From Paracoccaceae bacterium (GTDB lineage Bacteria > Pseudomonadota > Alphaproteobacteria > Rhodobacterales > Rhodobacteraceae): a stretch of DNA of 64,000 bases. The DNA is taken from assembly GCA_019911965.1 (NCBI GenBank), contig JAIOJF010000042.1, forward strand, positions 124,001-188,000, in the 5' to 3' direction. The notes under the pieces were generated by a model. It was given only the letters and a program-made list of their open reading frames with translations. It did no database searches and was not told the origin of the DNA. A program made the translations under genes and the position numbers. How positions within the stretch are numbered: position 1 is the first letter of the stretch; the number at the start of each line of letters is the position of its first letter. Positions 1-9,887 of this stretch are shown piece after piece.

Positions 1-68
1 CGGATGGTCTGGTGGCGCTGGGCGCGGGCATCTTCGATCTCGGCGATCTGGTCCGGGGTCAGGGGCAT
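1..68 (-). CDS. Hypothetical protein, N-terminus only (runs off window)
   Basis: The minus strand opens with ATG at 68, preceded by an AAGGA-type ribosome site at a normal distance, and reads MPLTPDQIAEIEDARAQRHQ before leaving the window. A second in-frame ATG at 77 is possible but would sit on top of the ribosome site. The visible 22 residues are polar and probably helical. They match no family I recognise, so no function is given. The gene is divergent from the DUF1538 operon that starts at 184. Confidence 0.5.
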   Translation of the reverse strand, partial: MPLTPDQIAEIEDARAQRHQTI

Positions 69-183
69 TGTCGGCATCCTTGTTCGTGGCGGTTCTTGCG
101 ACTCGGGGTATTCAAGATATAGCATTGACCGGGATAGTCTTACACTAGATCGAGTGGAAGAAAAGATGGAGGCCAGCTGACAG

Positions 184-924
184 ATGCTGCAATCGCTGCG
201 TGCCGGGGCCGGGTTGCTGGGCGGAACCGCCCGTGATCTGATGCCAATCCTGCTGATCGTGGCGTTTTTCCAGATCATCGTGCTGCGCCAGCCGGTCGAC
301 AACCTGGCCGATCTGGCAATCGGCTTCCTGTTCGTGCTGCTGGGGCTGGCGGTGTTCATCCGCGGCCTTGAAATGGCATTGTTTCCCATAGGCGAGGCCA
401 TGGCACAGGCCCTGGCGCAGCGCGGCTCGCTCAGCCTGCTGATGATCTTCGCCTTCAGCCTCGGCTTCGGCACCACGATTGCCGAACCCGCCCTGATCGC
501 CGTCAGCACCGAGGCGATGCGGGTAATGGCCGCAGCCGGGGTGATCCCGGCCGATGCCGTCAGCCAGACCTCGCATGCCGACGCCCTGCGCTATACCGTC
601 GCAATCTCGGTCGGCGCGTCGCTGATGCTGGGGGTGTTACGCATCCTGAAGGGCTGGCCGATCCACTGGCTGATCATGGCAGGCTACGTGATCGTGGTGG
701 CGCTGACGATGGTGGCCCCGTCCGAAATCATCGGCATCGCCTATGACAGCGGCGGCGTCACCACCTCGACCATCACGGTGCCGCTGGTCACGGCACTTGG
801 CGTCGGGCTGGCCAGTTCGATCCGGGGCCGCAACCCGATGGTCGATGGCTTCGGGCTGATCGCATTCGCGAGCCTGATGCCGATCATCTTCGTGCTGATC
901 TTCGGCCTGGTGATCGGCGCATGA
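184..924 (+). CDS. DUF1538 integral membrane protein, UmpA-like
   Basis: The 246-residue protein is almost entirely hydrophobic, with about six to seven membrane segments. It carries the repeat signature of DUF1538: a [11 protein letters not shown] segment near residue 97 and a [16 protein letters not shown] segment near residue 188. From memory, a pair of DUF1538 proteins (UmpA/UmpB) from Halomonas was reported to act together as a Na+(Li+,K+)/H+ antiporter, so cation/proton exchange in the inner membrane is a reasonable inference. A GGAGG lies about 10 bases before the ATG. The stop overlaps the next DUF1538 gene by four bases (ATGA), so the two are translationally coupled and probably form one complex. 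Confidence 0.85.
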   Translation: MLQSLRAGAGLLGGTARDLMPILLIVAFFQIIVLRQPVDNLADLAIGFLFVLLGLAVFIRGLEMALFPIGEAMAQALAQRGSLSLLMIFAFSLGFGTTIAEPALIAVSTEAMRVMAAAGVIPADAVSQTSHADALRYTVAISVGASLMLGVLRILKGWPIHWLIMAGYVIVVALTMVAPSEIIGIAYDSGGVTTSTITVPLVTALGVGLASSIRGRNPMVDGFGLIAFASLMPIIFVLIFGLVIGA

Positions 925-1730
925 TCGCGGGCATTGCGCATGACCTCTGGGCCTCGATCCTGTCGATCCTTTGGGACGTGGTGCCGATCATCGCGGTGCT
1001 GCTGGGCTTTCAGCTCGGCGTCCTGCGCAAACGCCTGGCACGCCCGCGCGAAGTGCTGGTCGGACTGGTCTATGTGATTGTCGGGCTGGCTTTCTTCCTG
1101 TTCGGGCTGGAACGCGCCCTGTTCCCGCTGGGCCGCGAGATGGCCCGCCAACTGACCGATCCGGCGCTGATTTCCGCCGGTGGCGGGCCGCTAGGCTGGG
1201 CCGATTACTACTGGACCTATATTTTCGCCTTCGCCATCGGGTTTGCCACCACCATTGCCGAACCCTCGCTGATCGCGGTGGCGATCAAGGCGCGGGATGT
1301 TTCGGGTGGCACGGTCGGCTCGCTCGGGCTCAGGATCGCGGTGGCCACCGGTGTCGCGCTCAGCCTGACGGTGGGGGCATATCGCATCGTCTCGGGCACG
1401 CCGCTTTATTCCTACATGATCGTCGGCTACGTCATCGTGGTGATCCAGACCATGTTCGCGCCGAAAAAGATCGTGCCGCTGGCCTATGACAGCGGCGGCG
1501 TCACCACTTCGACCGTGACCGTGCCGCTGGTGGCGGCGCTGGGGCTGGGGCTGGCCTCGAACGTGCCGGGGCGCAGTCCGCTGCTGGACGGTTTCGGGCT
1601 GATCGCGCTGGCCAGCCTCTTTCCCATGATAACCGTCATGGGCTATGCCCAGATCAGCGCCTGGCTGGCGGGCCGCAAGCCGCGACGTGGACCGGGGCAA
1701 CCGAAACCCCCGCAAAAAGGAGGCAATTGA
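921..1730 (+). CDS. DUF1538 integral membrane protein, UmpB-like
   Basis: This is the second DUF1538 subunit (269 residues), clearly homologous to the gene before it. It repeats the [11 protein letters not shown] segment near residue 112 and the [16 protein letters not shown] segment near residue 189, with similar membrane segments. The C-terminus is a short basic, proline-rich cytoplasmic tail ([19 protein letters not shown]) that the partner lacks and that could contact a cytoplasmic regulator. It starts inside the stop of the first gene and its own stop overlaps the next ATG by one base. Substrate and direction of transport are not visible in the sequence. Confidence 0.85.
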   Translation: MIAGIAHDLWASILSILWDVVPIIAVLLGFQLGVLRKRLARPREVLVGLVYVIVGLAFFLFGLERALFPLGREMARQLTDPALISAGGGPLGWADYYWTYIFAFAIGFATTIAEPSLIAVAIKARDVSGGTVGSLGLRIAVATGVALSLTVGAYRIVSGTPLYSYMIVGYVIVVIQTMFAPKKIVPLAYDSGGVTTSTVTVPLVAALGLGLASNVPGRSPLLDGFGLIALASLFPMITVMGYAQISAWLAGRKPRRGPGQPKPPQKGGN

Positions 1731-2083
1731 TGAAGTTCAAACTGATCATCGTGATGACCGAAGACGAATTGACCGATATTGCCGTCGATGCCGCCCGTGC
1801 GCATGGCGCCACCGGCTGCACCATCATCACCGGCGCACGCGGCGAAGGGCTGGCCCCGAAGAAGACATTTCTGGGCCTGAACGTCGCCGGCCAGCGCGAC
1901 ATGATCCTGCTGCTGGTCGAGGAACACCACAGCCGGCTGATCCTGGAAGCCGTGGGCGAGGCCTGCGGATTCGATGTGACGCCGGGCACGGGCGTCGCCT
2001 TCCAGCTTGATATCGAAGATGCGATCGGGCTTGGCGGCCAGATTGCCACCATACAACAGGAAATTTCCAAGGAGGATCTGTGA
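1730..2083 (+). CDS. PII-like (GlnB/GlnK superfamily) signalling protein
   Basis: This 117-residue protein has the PII ferredoxin-like fold pattern: an N-terminal MKFKLIIVM strand, a GATGCTIITGARGEG turn corresponding to the B-loop/T-loop base, and a PGTGVAFQLDIEDAIGL C-terminal segment. The T-loop region is short and lacks the conserved uridylylated Tyr context of true GlnB/GlnK, so it belongs to the PII-like group that often sits beside transporters and senses small nucleotides. ATG at 1730 is chosen over TTG at 1727 because AAGGAGG at 1717-1723 is ideally placed. It overlaps the DUF1538 stop by one base, suggesting that it regulates that transporter. Confidence 0.8.
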   Translation: MKFKLIIVMTEDELTDIAVDAARAHGATGCTIITGARGEGLAPKKTFLGLNVAGQRDMILLLVEEHHSRLILEAVGEACGFDVTPGTGVAFQLDIEDAIGLGGQIATIQQEISKEDL

Positions 2084-2508
2084 TGGGCGTTTCTTATGTC
2101 CGGGTCGGCGACGTGATGCAGACCAGCCTGCATCTGATCGACGGTCTGGTCAGCGTGCAGGAGGCGGTCGAGGCGATGCAGCGTCACGGCGTCAGTACGC
2201 TGGTGATCGAACGCCGCCATGACGGCGACGAATACGGTTTCGTGACAGTCAACGAGATTGCCGAGCGGGTGGTGGCGGTCAACCGCTCGCTGACGCGCAC
2301 CAGCGTCTACGAGGTGATGGACAAGCCGACGCTGACGCTGAACCCGGCGATGAATGTGAAATACGCGATCCGCCTGTTGTCGCAACTTGGCCTGCGCCGG
2401 GCGCTGGTGGCAGAGGAAAACGGCCTGCTGGGCCTGGTCACGCTGCGCGACATGGTGCTGAGCTACGCCCGAGTCGAAGGCGCGAAATCTACATCCGCCG
2501 AAGATTGA
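2083..2508 (+). CDS. CBS-domain pair protein
   Basis: A 141-residue protein made of two CBS motifs (about residues 5-65 and 72-132), for example VGDVMQTSLHLIDGLVSVQE and YEVMDKPTLTLNPAMNVKYA, ending each time in a GLVTLRDM-like strand. CBS pairs bind adenine nucleotides such as AMP, ATP or c-di-AMP and control channels, transporters or enzymes. ATG at 2083 follows AAGGAGGA at 2069-2075 and overlaps the PII-like stop by one base. As the fourth gene of the DUF1538 operon it probably supplies a second nucleotide-sensing input to the transporter. The ligand is unknown. Confidence 0.85.
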   Translation: MGVSYVRVGDVMQTSLHLIDGLVSVQEAVEAMQRHGVSTLVIERRHDGDEYGFVTVNEIAERVVAVNRSLTRTSVYEVMDKPTLTLNPAMNVKYAIRLLSQLGLRRALVAEENGLLGLVTLRDMVLSYARVEGAKSTSAED

Positions 2509-2557
2509 TGCCGGAAACGTGACGCCCCGGTGCCGCCCTGGCGGCTATCATCGCAGG

Positions 2558-3265
2558 ATGCGACGGGGCGTGACATACCGGATGATCGGGGGGATTCTGA
2601 CCCTTGCCTGCCTGTCGGCCGGACCGGCCCGTGCCTGCGATATCGCGCTGGCGCTGGCGGTGGATGTCTCGGGTTCGGTGGATCAGGCGGAATACCGCTT
2701 ACAGATGCAGGGCCTTGCCTCGGCCCTTGCCGATCCGGTGATTGGCGATGCCCTGATCGCGGCGAAGGCGCAGGTTATGGTGGTGCAATGGACCGGCGAC
2801 AACCGGCAACATGTCTCGGTTCCCTGGACCAGCATTACCGATCGGGACCGAGTGGCTGAACTGGCCGCCGGAATCGCCGCCGCACCGCGCCGCTGGTGGC
2901 AGTTTTCCACGGCCATCGGCGCGGCGCTTGGCTTTACCAAGGCGCAATTTGGCGCAGTCAGCACCTGCCGGCGCAAGGTGATCGACGTATCGGGCGACGG
3001 GCGCTCGAACGAGGGGCCGCCGCCAGGGAGCTTTGCGCGGGAAATGTGGCAGGACGGTTTTACCGTCAACGGCCTGGCGATCGAAGGGTCCGAACCGGAC
3101 CTGACCACGTACTACTGGGAAAACGTCGCGCTCGGCGACGGTGCCTTCGTGATCACCGCCAACGGGTTTGGCGAGTACCACGCGCGGATGCGGCTGAAAT
3201 TGCTGCGCGAGGTGACAGAGCAGGTGTCACGGGCTGGTCCGGATCAGGTTCCAGCCCAGAATTAG
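2558..3265 (+). CDS. DUF1194 secreted von Willebrand factor A-like protein
   Basis: The protein (235 residues from ATG 2558) starts with a signal peptide (MRRGVTYRMIGGILTLACL, predicted cut after PARA) and continues as CDIALALAVDVSGSVD, where DVSGS is the MIDAS metal-binding motif of von Willebrand A domains. A VIDVSGDGRSNEG segment follows near residue 145. This is the DUF1194 family; members are exported and their role is unknown. ATG 2558 was chosen because it gives an Arg-rich n-region; ATG 2582 or GTG 2519 are alternatives and none has a strong ribosome site. It lies 49 bases after the CBS gene and may or may not belong to that operon. Confidence 0.8.
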   Translation: MRRGVTYRMIGGILTLACLSAGPARACDIALALAVDVSGSVDQAEYRLQMQGLASALADPVIGDALIAAKAQVMVVQWTGDNRQHVSVPWTSITDRDRVAELAAGIAAAPRRWWQFSTAIGAALGFTKAQFGAVSTCRRKVIDVSGDGRSNEGPPPGSFAREMWQDGFTVNGLAIEGSEPDLTTYYWENVALGDGAFVITANGFGEYHARMRLKLLREVTEQVSRAGPDQVPAQN

Positions 3266-3332
3266 CAATGTTTTGTCAACAATTCATTCATATTTCTTTC
3301 ATTGTTAACCATTTGGAAACTATTTGATCCTA

Positions 3333-5369
3333 TCAGCGAGACCACAGGCGGTTTCCGCCGATCTGGTCGGCAAACACAATCCGCGCCTTGTCGCCGCGCC
3401 AGGATACCGCCACCGCGCCATGCGCCGCCAGGTCATCGCCGCTGATCTGCGGGCAGTCGCCCTCCAGCCGCTTGCCGCGGGGCTGGATCACCAGGTAACC
3501 CGCCGCGCAAAGCGGTGCGAGGCGGGCAATATCGGGCAGCTTGCCCGGGTCATAGGCGATGCGCCGTGCCGCCAGCAGGCGTTCGCCGTCGTGGCGGGCC
3601 GCCGCTTCGTCCTGCATCGCGGCATCGCCGTCGTTTTCCAGCCAGATACGCGCGGCAAAGCCGCTGCCCTTGGCCCGGTTCAGCCATCGCCCCTCGGCGG
3701 TATCCAGCCCCAGAAGCCGGCCGTTCTCGCTGATCAGCAGGTCGGGCCGTCCGCCCTGCCCCCACCACAGGAAGGCGGCAATGATCGGCACCAGCCCGAC
3801 CAGACGCATGTTTCCGCGCAACAACACCAGCACCACGCCACCCAGTGCCAGCAGACCCAGCACCATTGTCGGCGGCTTCACCACATGCCCGACCGCGCCG
3901 TCCAGATTGGCAACTTCGGTAGCGACCAGCAATATCCAGTCGATCCCCGCGCCGACCAATGCCCAGAACGGCGTATCCAGGCCAAACGGTGCCGCCAGTA
4001 TCGCCATCACCGCCGACGGCATCACCAGCGTACCCATCACCGGCACCGAGGCGAGATTGGCGATCAGCCCGAAATGCGCGATCCGGTTGAAATGGAACGC
4101 CGCCACCGGTGCAGTCGCCAGCCCCGCAATCGCCGATGACAGCGCCAGCATCACGATATTGCGCAACACGCCCCGCCACCACGCCCTGCCCGACATCATC
4201 CAGCCACGCGCCCGCAGCGCCGCGAAAGCCGCCACCAGTGCCGCCGTGGCGGCGAACGACATCTGGAACCCCGCCTCGATCAGGCTGACCGGGCGCAGCA
4301 ATAGCACGATGGACGCCGCCAGCGTCACCGCGCGAAGCGTCAGCGCCCGGCGGTCCAGCAACACCGCCAGCAACATCACCGCGACCATGATGAAGGCCCG
4401 CTCGGTCGCCACATTGGCCCCCGACAGCGCCAGATACGCCGCCGCCGCCACCAGCGCGATCATTGCTGCCAGTTTGCGCACCGGCAATCGCAGCGCCACA
4501 GGCGGCACCAGCGCCAGCCCGTAACGGATGGCGGCAAAGACAAACCCGACGAGCAGTCCCATATGCAGCCCCGAAATCGCCAGCAGATGCGCCAGGTTCG
4601 AGCGGCGCAACACCTCCACCACGTCCGGCGCGATGGCGGAGCGATCACCGGTCAGGATGGCGGCGGCAAACGCGCCGCCCTGCCCCTCCAGCCGCGCCCT
4701 GATCGCGGCCCCCAGTTGCAGGCGCAGCGCGGTCAGCCGCATCATCGCGCCGCTGCGATCCGGCGGGGCGAATTCCAGCAGCGGCTCGCGGGCATAGCCG
4801 ATCGCCCCGAGGCCGAGAAACCAGGCATGGCGGCGGAAATCGAAGCCGCCCGGCTCGACCGGCCCCGAGGGCGGCGACAGATGTGCCGTTACCATCACCC
4901 GCCGGCCCGGCTCCAGCACCACGAACTGATCGGGATAATAGAGCGATATCCGCACCTTGCGCGGCGTTTTTGCGGGATCGACGCGGTTCAGCACCACGTC
5001 CTCAAGGGTGATCCGCTCCTGCCCGCTGTTGGAGCGGTCGACATCCGCGATCCGCCCTGAAACCGGCCCGTAATAACGAAAGCCCAGCACCGGCTCGGCA
5101 ACGCGATGCGCGCTCCAGCCCGCATTCAGGAACCCCGCCAGCACCAGCGCCAGCGCCACCAGGACGGGGCGTGCGCGATCCGGCACGACCAGCGCCAGCC
5201 CGCCGCAAAGGGCCGCGACCACCAGCGCCGCGGCATAGATCATGGCCCCCGGCTCGGCCGGCGCCGCGAAATAGCCGGCAATGCCGAGACCCAACGCAAC
5301 CGGCAGCCACAATACCAGCGTGCCGCGCTGTGCCTCGGCCAGTTCTGATGCCCATACTGCCGCGCGCAC
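3333..5369 (-). CDS. comEC: ComEC/Rec2-family DNA uptake channel protein
   Basis: The 678-residue membrane protein has the N-terminal DUF4131 region (about residues 30-190) and the Competence domain (about 220-480) with the diagnostic SNLAHLLAISGLHMGLLVG segment. ComEC forms the inner-membrane channel that admits single-stranded DNA during natural transformation. After the membrane part there is a short soluble tail (WLNRAKGSGFAARIWLENDG) but no metallo-beta-lactamase domain with an HxHxDH motif, so this is a short form. The start is GTG at 5369 with GGAGG 10 bases upstream. It is divergent from gltX. Its role in uptake here is inferred from the family only. Confidence 0.88.
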   Translation of the reverse strand: MRAAVWASELAEAQRGTLVLWLPVALGLGIAGYFAAPAEPGAMIYAAALVVAALCGGLALVVPDRARPVLVALALVLAGFLNAGWSAHRVAEPVLGFRYYGPVSGRIADVDRSNSGQERITLEDVVLNRVDPAKTPRKVRISLYYPDQFVVLEPGRRVMVTAHLSPPSGPVEPGGFDFRRHAWFLGLGAIGYAREPLLEFAPPDRSGAMMRLTALRLQLGAAIRARLEGQGGAFAAAILTGDRSAIAPDVVEVLRRSNLAHLLAISGLHMGLLVGFVFAAIRYGLALVPPVALRLPVRKLAAMIALVAAAAYLALSGANVATERAFIMVAVMLLAVLLDRRALTLRAVTLAASIVLLLRPVSLIEAGFQMSFAATAALVAAFAALRARGWMMSGRAWWRGVLRNIVMLALSSAIAGLATAPVAAFHFNRIAHFGLIANLASVPVMGTLVMPSAVMAILAAPFGLDTPFWALVGAGIDWILLVATEVANLDGAVGHVVKPPTMVLGLLALGGVVLVLLRGNMRLVGLVPIIAAFLWWGQGGRPDLLISENGRLLGLDTAEGRWLNRAKGSGFAARIWLENDGDAAMQDEAAARHDGERLLAARRIAYDPGKLPDIARLAPLCAAGYLVIQPRGKRLEGDCPQISGDDLAAHGAVAVSWRGDKARIVFADQIGGNRLWSR

Positions 5370-5447
5370 CCTTGTGAAGCCTCCGCATTTTACCTAAAAC
5401 CGCCCCGGAACTCTGCCCGCTCCCGGTTACCGGAAGGTTAATGCGCC

Positions 5448-6857
5448 ATGACATCGGCCCCCGACATCGTCACCCGCTTCGCGCCGTCGCCGACCGGCTA
5501 TCTGCATATCGGCGGGGCGCGGACGGCGCTGTTCAACTGGCTGTTCGCCCGCGCCAATGGCGGCAAATTCCTGTTGCGCATCGAGGATACCGACCGCGCC
5601 CGTTCCACCCCCGAGGCGACGGCAGCAATCTTTGACGGGCTGACCTGGCTGGGCCTCGACTGGGACGGCGAGGCGGTTTCGCAATTTGCCCGCGCCGACC
5701 GCCACGCCGAGGTGGCGCATCGGATGCTGGCCAGCGGCAAGGCCTATAAATGCTTTGCCACGCAGGACGAAATCGCCGCCGCGCGGGAGACCTCGCGCGC
5801 CGAAGGCCGCGCCACCCTGTTCCAGTCGCCCTGGCGCGAGGCCGATCCCGCCAGCCATCCCGACCGTCCTTTCGTGGTCCGCCTGAAAGCCCCGAAGGAG
5901 GGCGAGATCACCATCAAGGACAAGGTGCAGGGCAAGGTCACCTGGAAGAACGACACGCTGGACGATCTGGTACTGCTGCGCTCGGACGGCTCGCCGACCT
6001 ATATGCTGGCGGTGGTGGTGGACGATCACGACATGGGCGTCACCCATGTGATCCGCGGTGATGACCATCTGTCGAACGCCGCGCGGCAGACCTTCATCTA
6101 CCTGGCCAATGGCTGGAAAGTGCCGGTTTTTGCGCATATCCCGCTGATCCACGGCGAGGATGGCAAGAAATTGTCGAAACGTCACGGCGCGCTTGGGGTG
6201 GGTGAATACCGCGCGATGGGTTATCCGCCGGAGGCGATGCGCAACTACCTCGCACGGCTTGGCTGGAGCCACGGCAACGACGAATATTTCACCACGGCGC
6301 AGGCCGTCGAATGGTTCGCCCTGTCGGGCATCGGCAAGTCGCCGGCGCGGTTCGATTTCAAGAAGCTGCAAAACCTGTCCGGCCAGCATATCCGCGATGC
6401 TGCGGATGCACAATTACTGGCCGATCTGCACGCCTTTCTGGCCGCGACAGACCGCCCGGCCCTGACGGAAGCCGAGTGCGGCAAATTACGCATTGCAATG
6501 CCGGTTTTGAAGGAACGGGCCAAGATATTGCCGGATATCATTGATAATGCTCACTTTATAATGATCGAACGGCCAATTCCGATGGATCCGGAGGTGGCAA
6601 AAATGCTGGATTCAGTATCCCGCAGTATACTGGAGCGATTGACGCCGCACCTGCAAAATGCTAGCTGGGACGCCGACAGTCTGGAAGTCGTAATCCGGGA
6701 TTTCGCGCAAGAACAGTCGCTGAAACTCGGGGCCGTTGCCCAGCCTCTCAGGGTCGCGCTGACCGGGCGCAAGACCAGCCCGGGCGTCTTTGACGTGATG
6801 CGGCTCCTGGGACGCGAGGAAACGGTCGCGCGGCTTGTCGATGCCACCAGCCGCTAG
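5448..6857 (+). CDS. gltX: Glutamyl-tRNA synthetase
   Basis: This 469-residue class I aminoacyl-tRNA synthetase charges tRNA-Glu. The HIGH-type motif is seen in [20 protein letters not shown] near residue 8 and the KMSKS-type motif as [10 protein letters not shown] near residue 240. The anticodon-binding region forms the C-terminal third and length is normal for the family. Alphaproteobacteria often carry two gltX copies, so a second copy elsewhere would not be surprising and this one could be the non-discriminating form; sequence alone does not settle that. The ATG at 5448 follows GGAAGG at a distance of about nine bases. The upstream 78 bases hold the divergent promoters with comEC. Confidence 0.95.
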   Translation: MTSAPDIVTRFAPSPTGYLHIGGARTALFNWLFARANGGKFLLRIEDTDRARSTPEATAAIFDGLTWLGLDWDGEAVSQFARADRHAEVAHRMLASGKAYKCFATQDEIAAARETSRAEGRATLFQSPWREADPASHPDRPFVVRLKAPKEGEITIKDKVQGKVTWKNDTLDDLVLLRSDGSPTYMLAVVVDDHDMGVTHVIRGDDHLSNAARQTFIYLANGWKVPVFAHIPLIHGEDGKKLSKRHGALGVGEYRAMGYPPEAMRNYLARLGWSHGNDEYFTTAQAVEWFALSGIGKSPARFDFKKLQNLSGQHIRDAADAQLLADLHAFLAATDRPALTEAECGKLRIAMPVLKERAKILPDIIDNAHFIMIERPIPMDPEVAKMLDSVSRSILERLTPHLQNASWDADSLEVVIRDFAQEQSLKLGAVAQPLRVALTGRKTSPGVFDVMRLLGREETVARLVDATSR

Positions 6858-6985
6858 GGCGCTCCTGTTTCGGGGCGAAACTGGCGGGTGCAAAGGAAAC
6901 ACTTTGCGGATCACCGCATGATCGGCACACCGAATAGGTGGTCCGAACCTGCCGACCCCCGCAATAACAGGGATAAAGAAACCAA

Positions 6986-8284
6986 ATGGCGGAAAACAAA
7001 CCCAAGACAGCGACCCTCAGCTTTGGCAACAAGGTTCTTGAACTTCCGATGATGTCGCCTGTTTCCGGCCCGGATGTGATCGATATCCGAAAGCTCTATG
7101 CCGAAGGCGATGTCTTTACCTACGATCCTGGTTTCACCTCGACCGCGTCGTGTTCGTCGGACATCACCTTCATCGACGGCGACAAGGGCGAATTGCTGTA
7201 TCGCGGCTATCCGATCGACCAGTTGGCCGAGAAATCGCATTATCTTGAGGTCTGCTATCTGCTGCTCTACGGCGAATTGCCGACTGCCGTACAGCTCGAT
7301 GCCTTTGAAACGCGGATCACCCGGCACACGATGGTGCATGAACAGATGCATTATTTCTTCCGCGGGTTCCGCCGCGACAGCCATCCGATGGCGACGATGG
7401 TCGGCGTGGTCGGGGCGATGTCGGCGTTCTACCACGATTCCACCGATGTGAACGATCCCTGGCAGCGCGAGGTTGCCGCCATCCGCATGATCGCAAAAGT
7501 GCCGACGATCGCGGCGATGGCGTACAAGTATTCCATCGGCCAGCCCTTCGTTTATCCCAAGAATTCGCTCGATTACGCGTCGAACTTCATCCATATGTGC
7601 TTTTCCGTTCCGGCCGAGGATTACGAGGTCAACCCGATCCTCAGCCGCGCGATGGACCGGATTTTCACGCTGCACGCCGATCACGAACAGAACGCCTCGA
7701 CCTCGACGGTGCGGCTGGCAGGCTCGTCCGGGGCCAATCCGTTCGCCTGTATCGCCGCCGGTATCGCCTGCCTCTGGGGTCCGGCGCATGGCGGTGCCAA
7801 CCAGGCCTGCCTGGAAATGCTGCGCGAGATCGGCACGGTGGACCGTATTCCGGAATTCATCAAGCGCGCCAAGGACAAGGACGATCCGTTCCGCCTGATG
7901 GGCTTTGGCCACCGGGTCTACAAGAACTTCGATCCGCGCGCCAAGGTGATGAAGGAAAGCGCCGACGAGGTGCTGGGCCTGCTGGGGATCGAGGATAACG
8001 AGACCCTGAAAGTTGCCAAGGAGTTGGAGCGGATCGCGCTGGAGGACGAATATTTCGTCTCGAAAAAGCTCTACCCGAATGTCGATTTCTATTCCGGCAT
8101 CATTCTGGACGCGATGGGCTTTCCGACCTCGATGTTCACGCCGGTCTTCGCGCTCAGCCGCACGGTTGGCTGGATCGCGCAATGGAAGGAAATGATCGGC
8201 GATCCGACCCAGAAGATCGGCCGCCCGCGCCAGCTTTACATCGGCGCGTCCGAGCGGAACTACATCGACGTCGAAAACCGCTGA
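6986..8284 (+). CDS. gltA: Citrate synthase (type II)
   Basis: A 432-residue enzyme condensing acetyl-CoA with oxaloacetate to citrate, the entry step of the TCA cycle. The active-site segment [14 protein letters not shown] lies near residue 306, preceded by the [15 protein letters not shown] region near 265, and the [20 protein letters not shown] segment near 232. The N-terminal extension with [15 protein letters not shown] is typical of the Gram-negative hexameric, NADH-sensitive form. The 128 bases upstream separate it from gltX and probably hold its own promoter. A GC-rich hairpin at 8306-8325 follows the stop, so it appears to be transcribed alone. Confidence 0.95.
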   Translation: MAENKPKTATLSFGNKVLELPMMSPVSGPDVIDIRKLYAEGDVFTYDPGFTSTASCSSDITFIDGDKGELLYRGYPIDQLAEKSHYLEVCYLLLYGELPTAVQLDAFETRITRHTMVHEQMHYFFRGFRRDSHPMATMVGVVGAMSAFYHDSTDVNDPWQREVAAIRMIAKVPTIAAMAYKYSIGQPFVYPKNSLDYASNFIHMCFSVPAEDYEVNPILSRAMDRIFTLHADHEQNASTSTVRLAGSSGANPFACIAAGIACLWGPAHGGANQACLEMLREIGTVDRIPEFIKRAKDKDDPFRLMGFGHRVYKNFDPRAKVMKESADEVLGLLGIEDNETLKVAKELERIALEDEYFVSKKLYPNVDFYSGIILDAMGFPTSMFTPVFALSRTVGWIAQWKEMIGDPTQKIGRPRQLYIGASERNYIDVENR

Positions 8285-8305
8285 CCGGGCGGAAATTGCC
8301 AGCAA

Positions 8306-8328
8306 GGCCGGGCCGGTGCCCGGCCTTT
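8306..8328 (+). terminator. Rho-independent-type terminator after gltA
   Basis: GGCCGGGC (8306-8313), loop CGGT, GCCCGGCC (8318-8325) is a perfect 8-bp stem followed by TTTC. It starts 22 bases after the gltA stop. The T-run is short, so termination may be partial. Confidence 0.75.
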
Positions 8329-8412
8329 CGTCGTTCGCGCACCCTTGTTCCGGGGGGCCGGGCGGGCTAAGAGGCAGGCCTATTCAGCCCGCCGCAGGAA
8401 GGAACCGATTGC

Positions 8413-9720
8413 ATGATCCCGCGCTATTCCCGCCCCGACATGGTTGCCATCTGGTCGCCCGAGACCAAGTTCCGCATCTGGTACGAGATCGAGGCGCATG
8501 CCTGCGATGCGATGGCGGATCTGGGCGTGATCCCGCGCGCCAATGCCGAGGCAGTCTGGAAGGCCCGGGACGTGGAATTCGACGTGGCGCGGATCGACGA
8601 GATCGAGGCCGTCACCAAGCATGACGTGATCGCCTTCCTGACGCATCTGGCCGAACATGTCGGCAGCGACGAGGCGCGCTTCGTGCATCAGGGCATGACC
8701 TCGTCGGATGTGCTGGACACCTGTTTCAACGTGCAACTGACCCGCGCCGCCGACATCCTGCTGGCCGATATGGACGCGTTGCTGGCCGCCCTGAAGCGCC
8801 GCGCATTTGAACACAAGCACACCATCCGCATAGGGCGCAGCCACGGCATCCATGCCGAACCGACCACGATGGGCCTGACCTTCGCGCGGTTCTATGCCGA
8901 GATGGACCGCAACAAGCGCCGCCTTGAAAACGCGCGCAGCGAAATCGCCACCGGCGCGATTTCCGGCGCGGTCGGCACGTTTGCCAATATCGACCCGGGC
9001 GTCGAGGAACATGTCTGCGCGAAACTGGGCCTGACGCCTGAGCCGATTTCGACGCAAGTGATCCCGCGCGACCGGCACGCGGCGTTTTTTGCCGCCCTTG
9101 GCGTGGTCGCCTCGTCGATCGAAAACATCGCCATCGAAGTGCGGCACATGCAGCGCACCGAGGTTCTGGAGGCCGAGGAGTTCTTTTCCAAGGGCCAGAA
9201 GGGGTCCAGCGCGATGCCGCATAAACGCAATCCGGTCCTGTCGGAAAACCTGACCGGGCTGGCGCGGCTGGTGCGCATGGCGGTGGTGCCGGCGATGGAG
9301 AATGTCGCGCTCTGGCACGAACGCGACATTTCGCATTCCAGCGTGGAGCGCAATATCGGCCCGGACGCGACGATCACGCTCGATTTCGCGCTGGCGCGGC
9401 TGACCGGGCTGATCGACAAGCTGGTAATCTATCCCGACAACATGCTGGCCAACATGAACAAATTCCGTGGTCTGGTGATGTCGCAGCGGGTGTTGCTGGC
9501 GCTGACACAGGCCGGGGTCAGCCGCGAAGATGCCTATGCGCTGGTGCAAAGGAACGCGATGAAGGTCTGGGAACAGGGCAAGGATTTCAAGACCGAATTG
9601 CTGGGCGATGCGGATGTGGCGAAGGCGCTGAGTGCTGACGAGATCGAGGAGAAGTTCGACCTCGGCTATCACACAAGGCATGTCGATACGATTTTCGCGC
9701 GGGTGTTCGGCGCGGCCTGA
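8413..9720 (+). CDS. purB: Adenylosuccinate lyase
   Basis: This 435-residue member of the fumarase/aspartase superfamily catalyses two eliminations in purine synthesis: SAICAR to AICAR plus fumarate, and adenylosuccinate to AMP plus fumarate. The superfamily signature is seen as GSSAMPHKRNPVLSENLTG near residue 261, with the catalytic His region SHGIHAEPTTMG near 141 and HQGMTSSDVLDTC near 94. Length is normal. AGGAAGGAA lies about 11 bases before ATG 8413. It is separated from the other pur genes (purC, purS, purQ) by about 3 kb. Confidence 0.95.
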   Translation: MIPRYSRPDMVAIWSPETKFRIWYEIEAHACDAMADLGVIPRANAEAVWKARDVEFDVARIDEIEAVTKHDVIAFLTHLAEHVGSDEARFVHQGMTSSDVLDTCFNVQLTRAADILLADMDALLAALKRRAFEHKHTIRIGRSHGIHAEPTTMGLTFARFYAEMDRNKRRLENARSEIATGAISGAVGTFANIDPGVEEHVCAKLGLTPEPISTQVIPRDRHAAFFAALGVVASSIENIAIEVRHMQRTEVLEAEEFFSKGQKGSSAMPHKRNPVLSENLTGLARLVRMAVVPAMENVALWHERDISHSSVERNIGPDATITLDFALARLTGLIDKLVIYPDNMLANMNKFRGLVMSQRVLLALTQAGVSREDAYALVQRNAMKVWEQGKDFKTELLGDADVAKALSADEIEEKFDLGYHTRHVDTIFARVFGAA

Positions 9721-9734
9721 ACGCCGCGCCCGCC

Positions 9735-9887
9735 TCAGATATCGCTGAGCTTGCCGGCCACGACCCAGGCCACCGGCAGTCCCGCGACCGCGCCGATGGC
9801 GGCAGCGGTGATGACACCGGTCGAATCGTCAAAGCCAAGCACCAGGGCGGCAATCACCGCCATGCCGGCCAATGCGCCACCGGCCAT
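9735..9887 (-). CDS. Small hydrophobic protein, probably frameshifted at its start
   Basis: From ATG 9887 the frame encodes 50 residues beginning MAGGALAGMAVIAALVLGFD and ending GLPVAWVVAGKLSDI, with two likely membrane segments. Upstream, the well-placed start (ATG 9912, with GGAAAGGGA before it) reads MLKF and then runs into a different frame because of a TTTT run at about 9899-9902; removing one T would give a continuous MLKFVVYLMAGGALAGM. So either translation starts at ATG 9887, the gene is disrupted, or there is a homopolymer error in the assembly. No function is known. Confidence 0.45.
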   Translation of the reverse strand: MAGGALAGMAVIAALVLGFDDSTGVITAAAIGAVAGLPVAWVVAGKLSDI

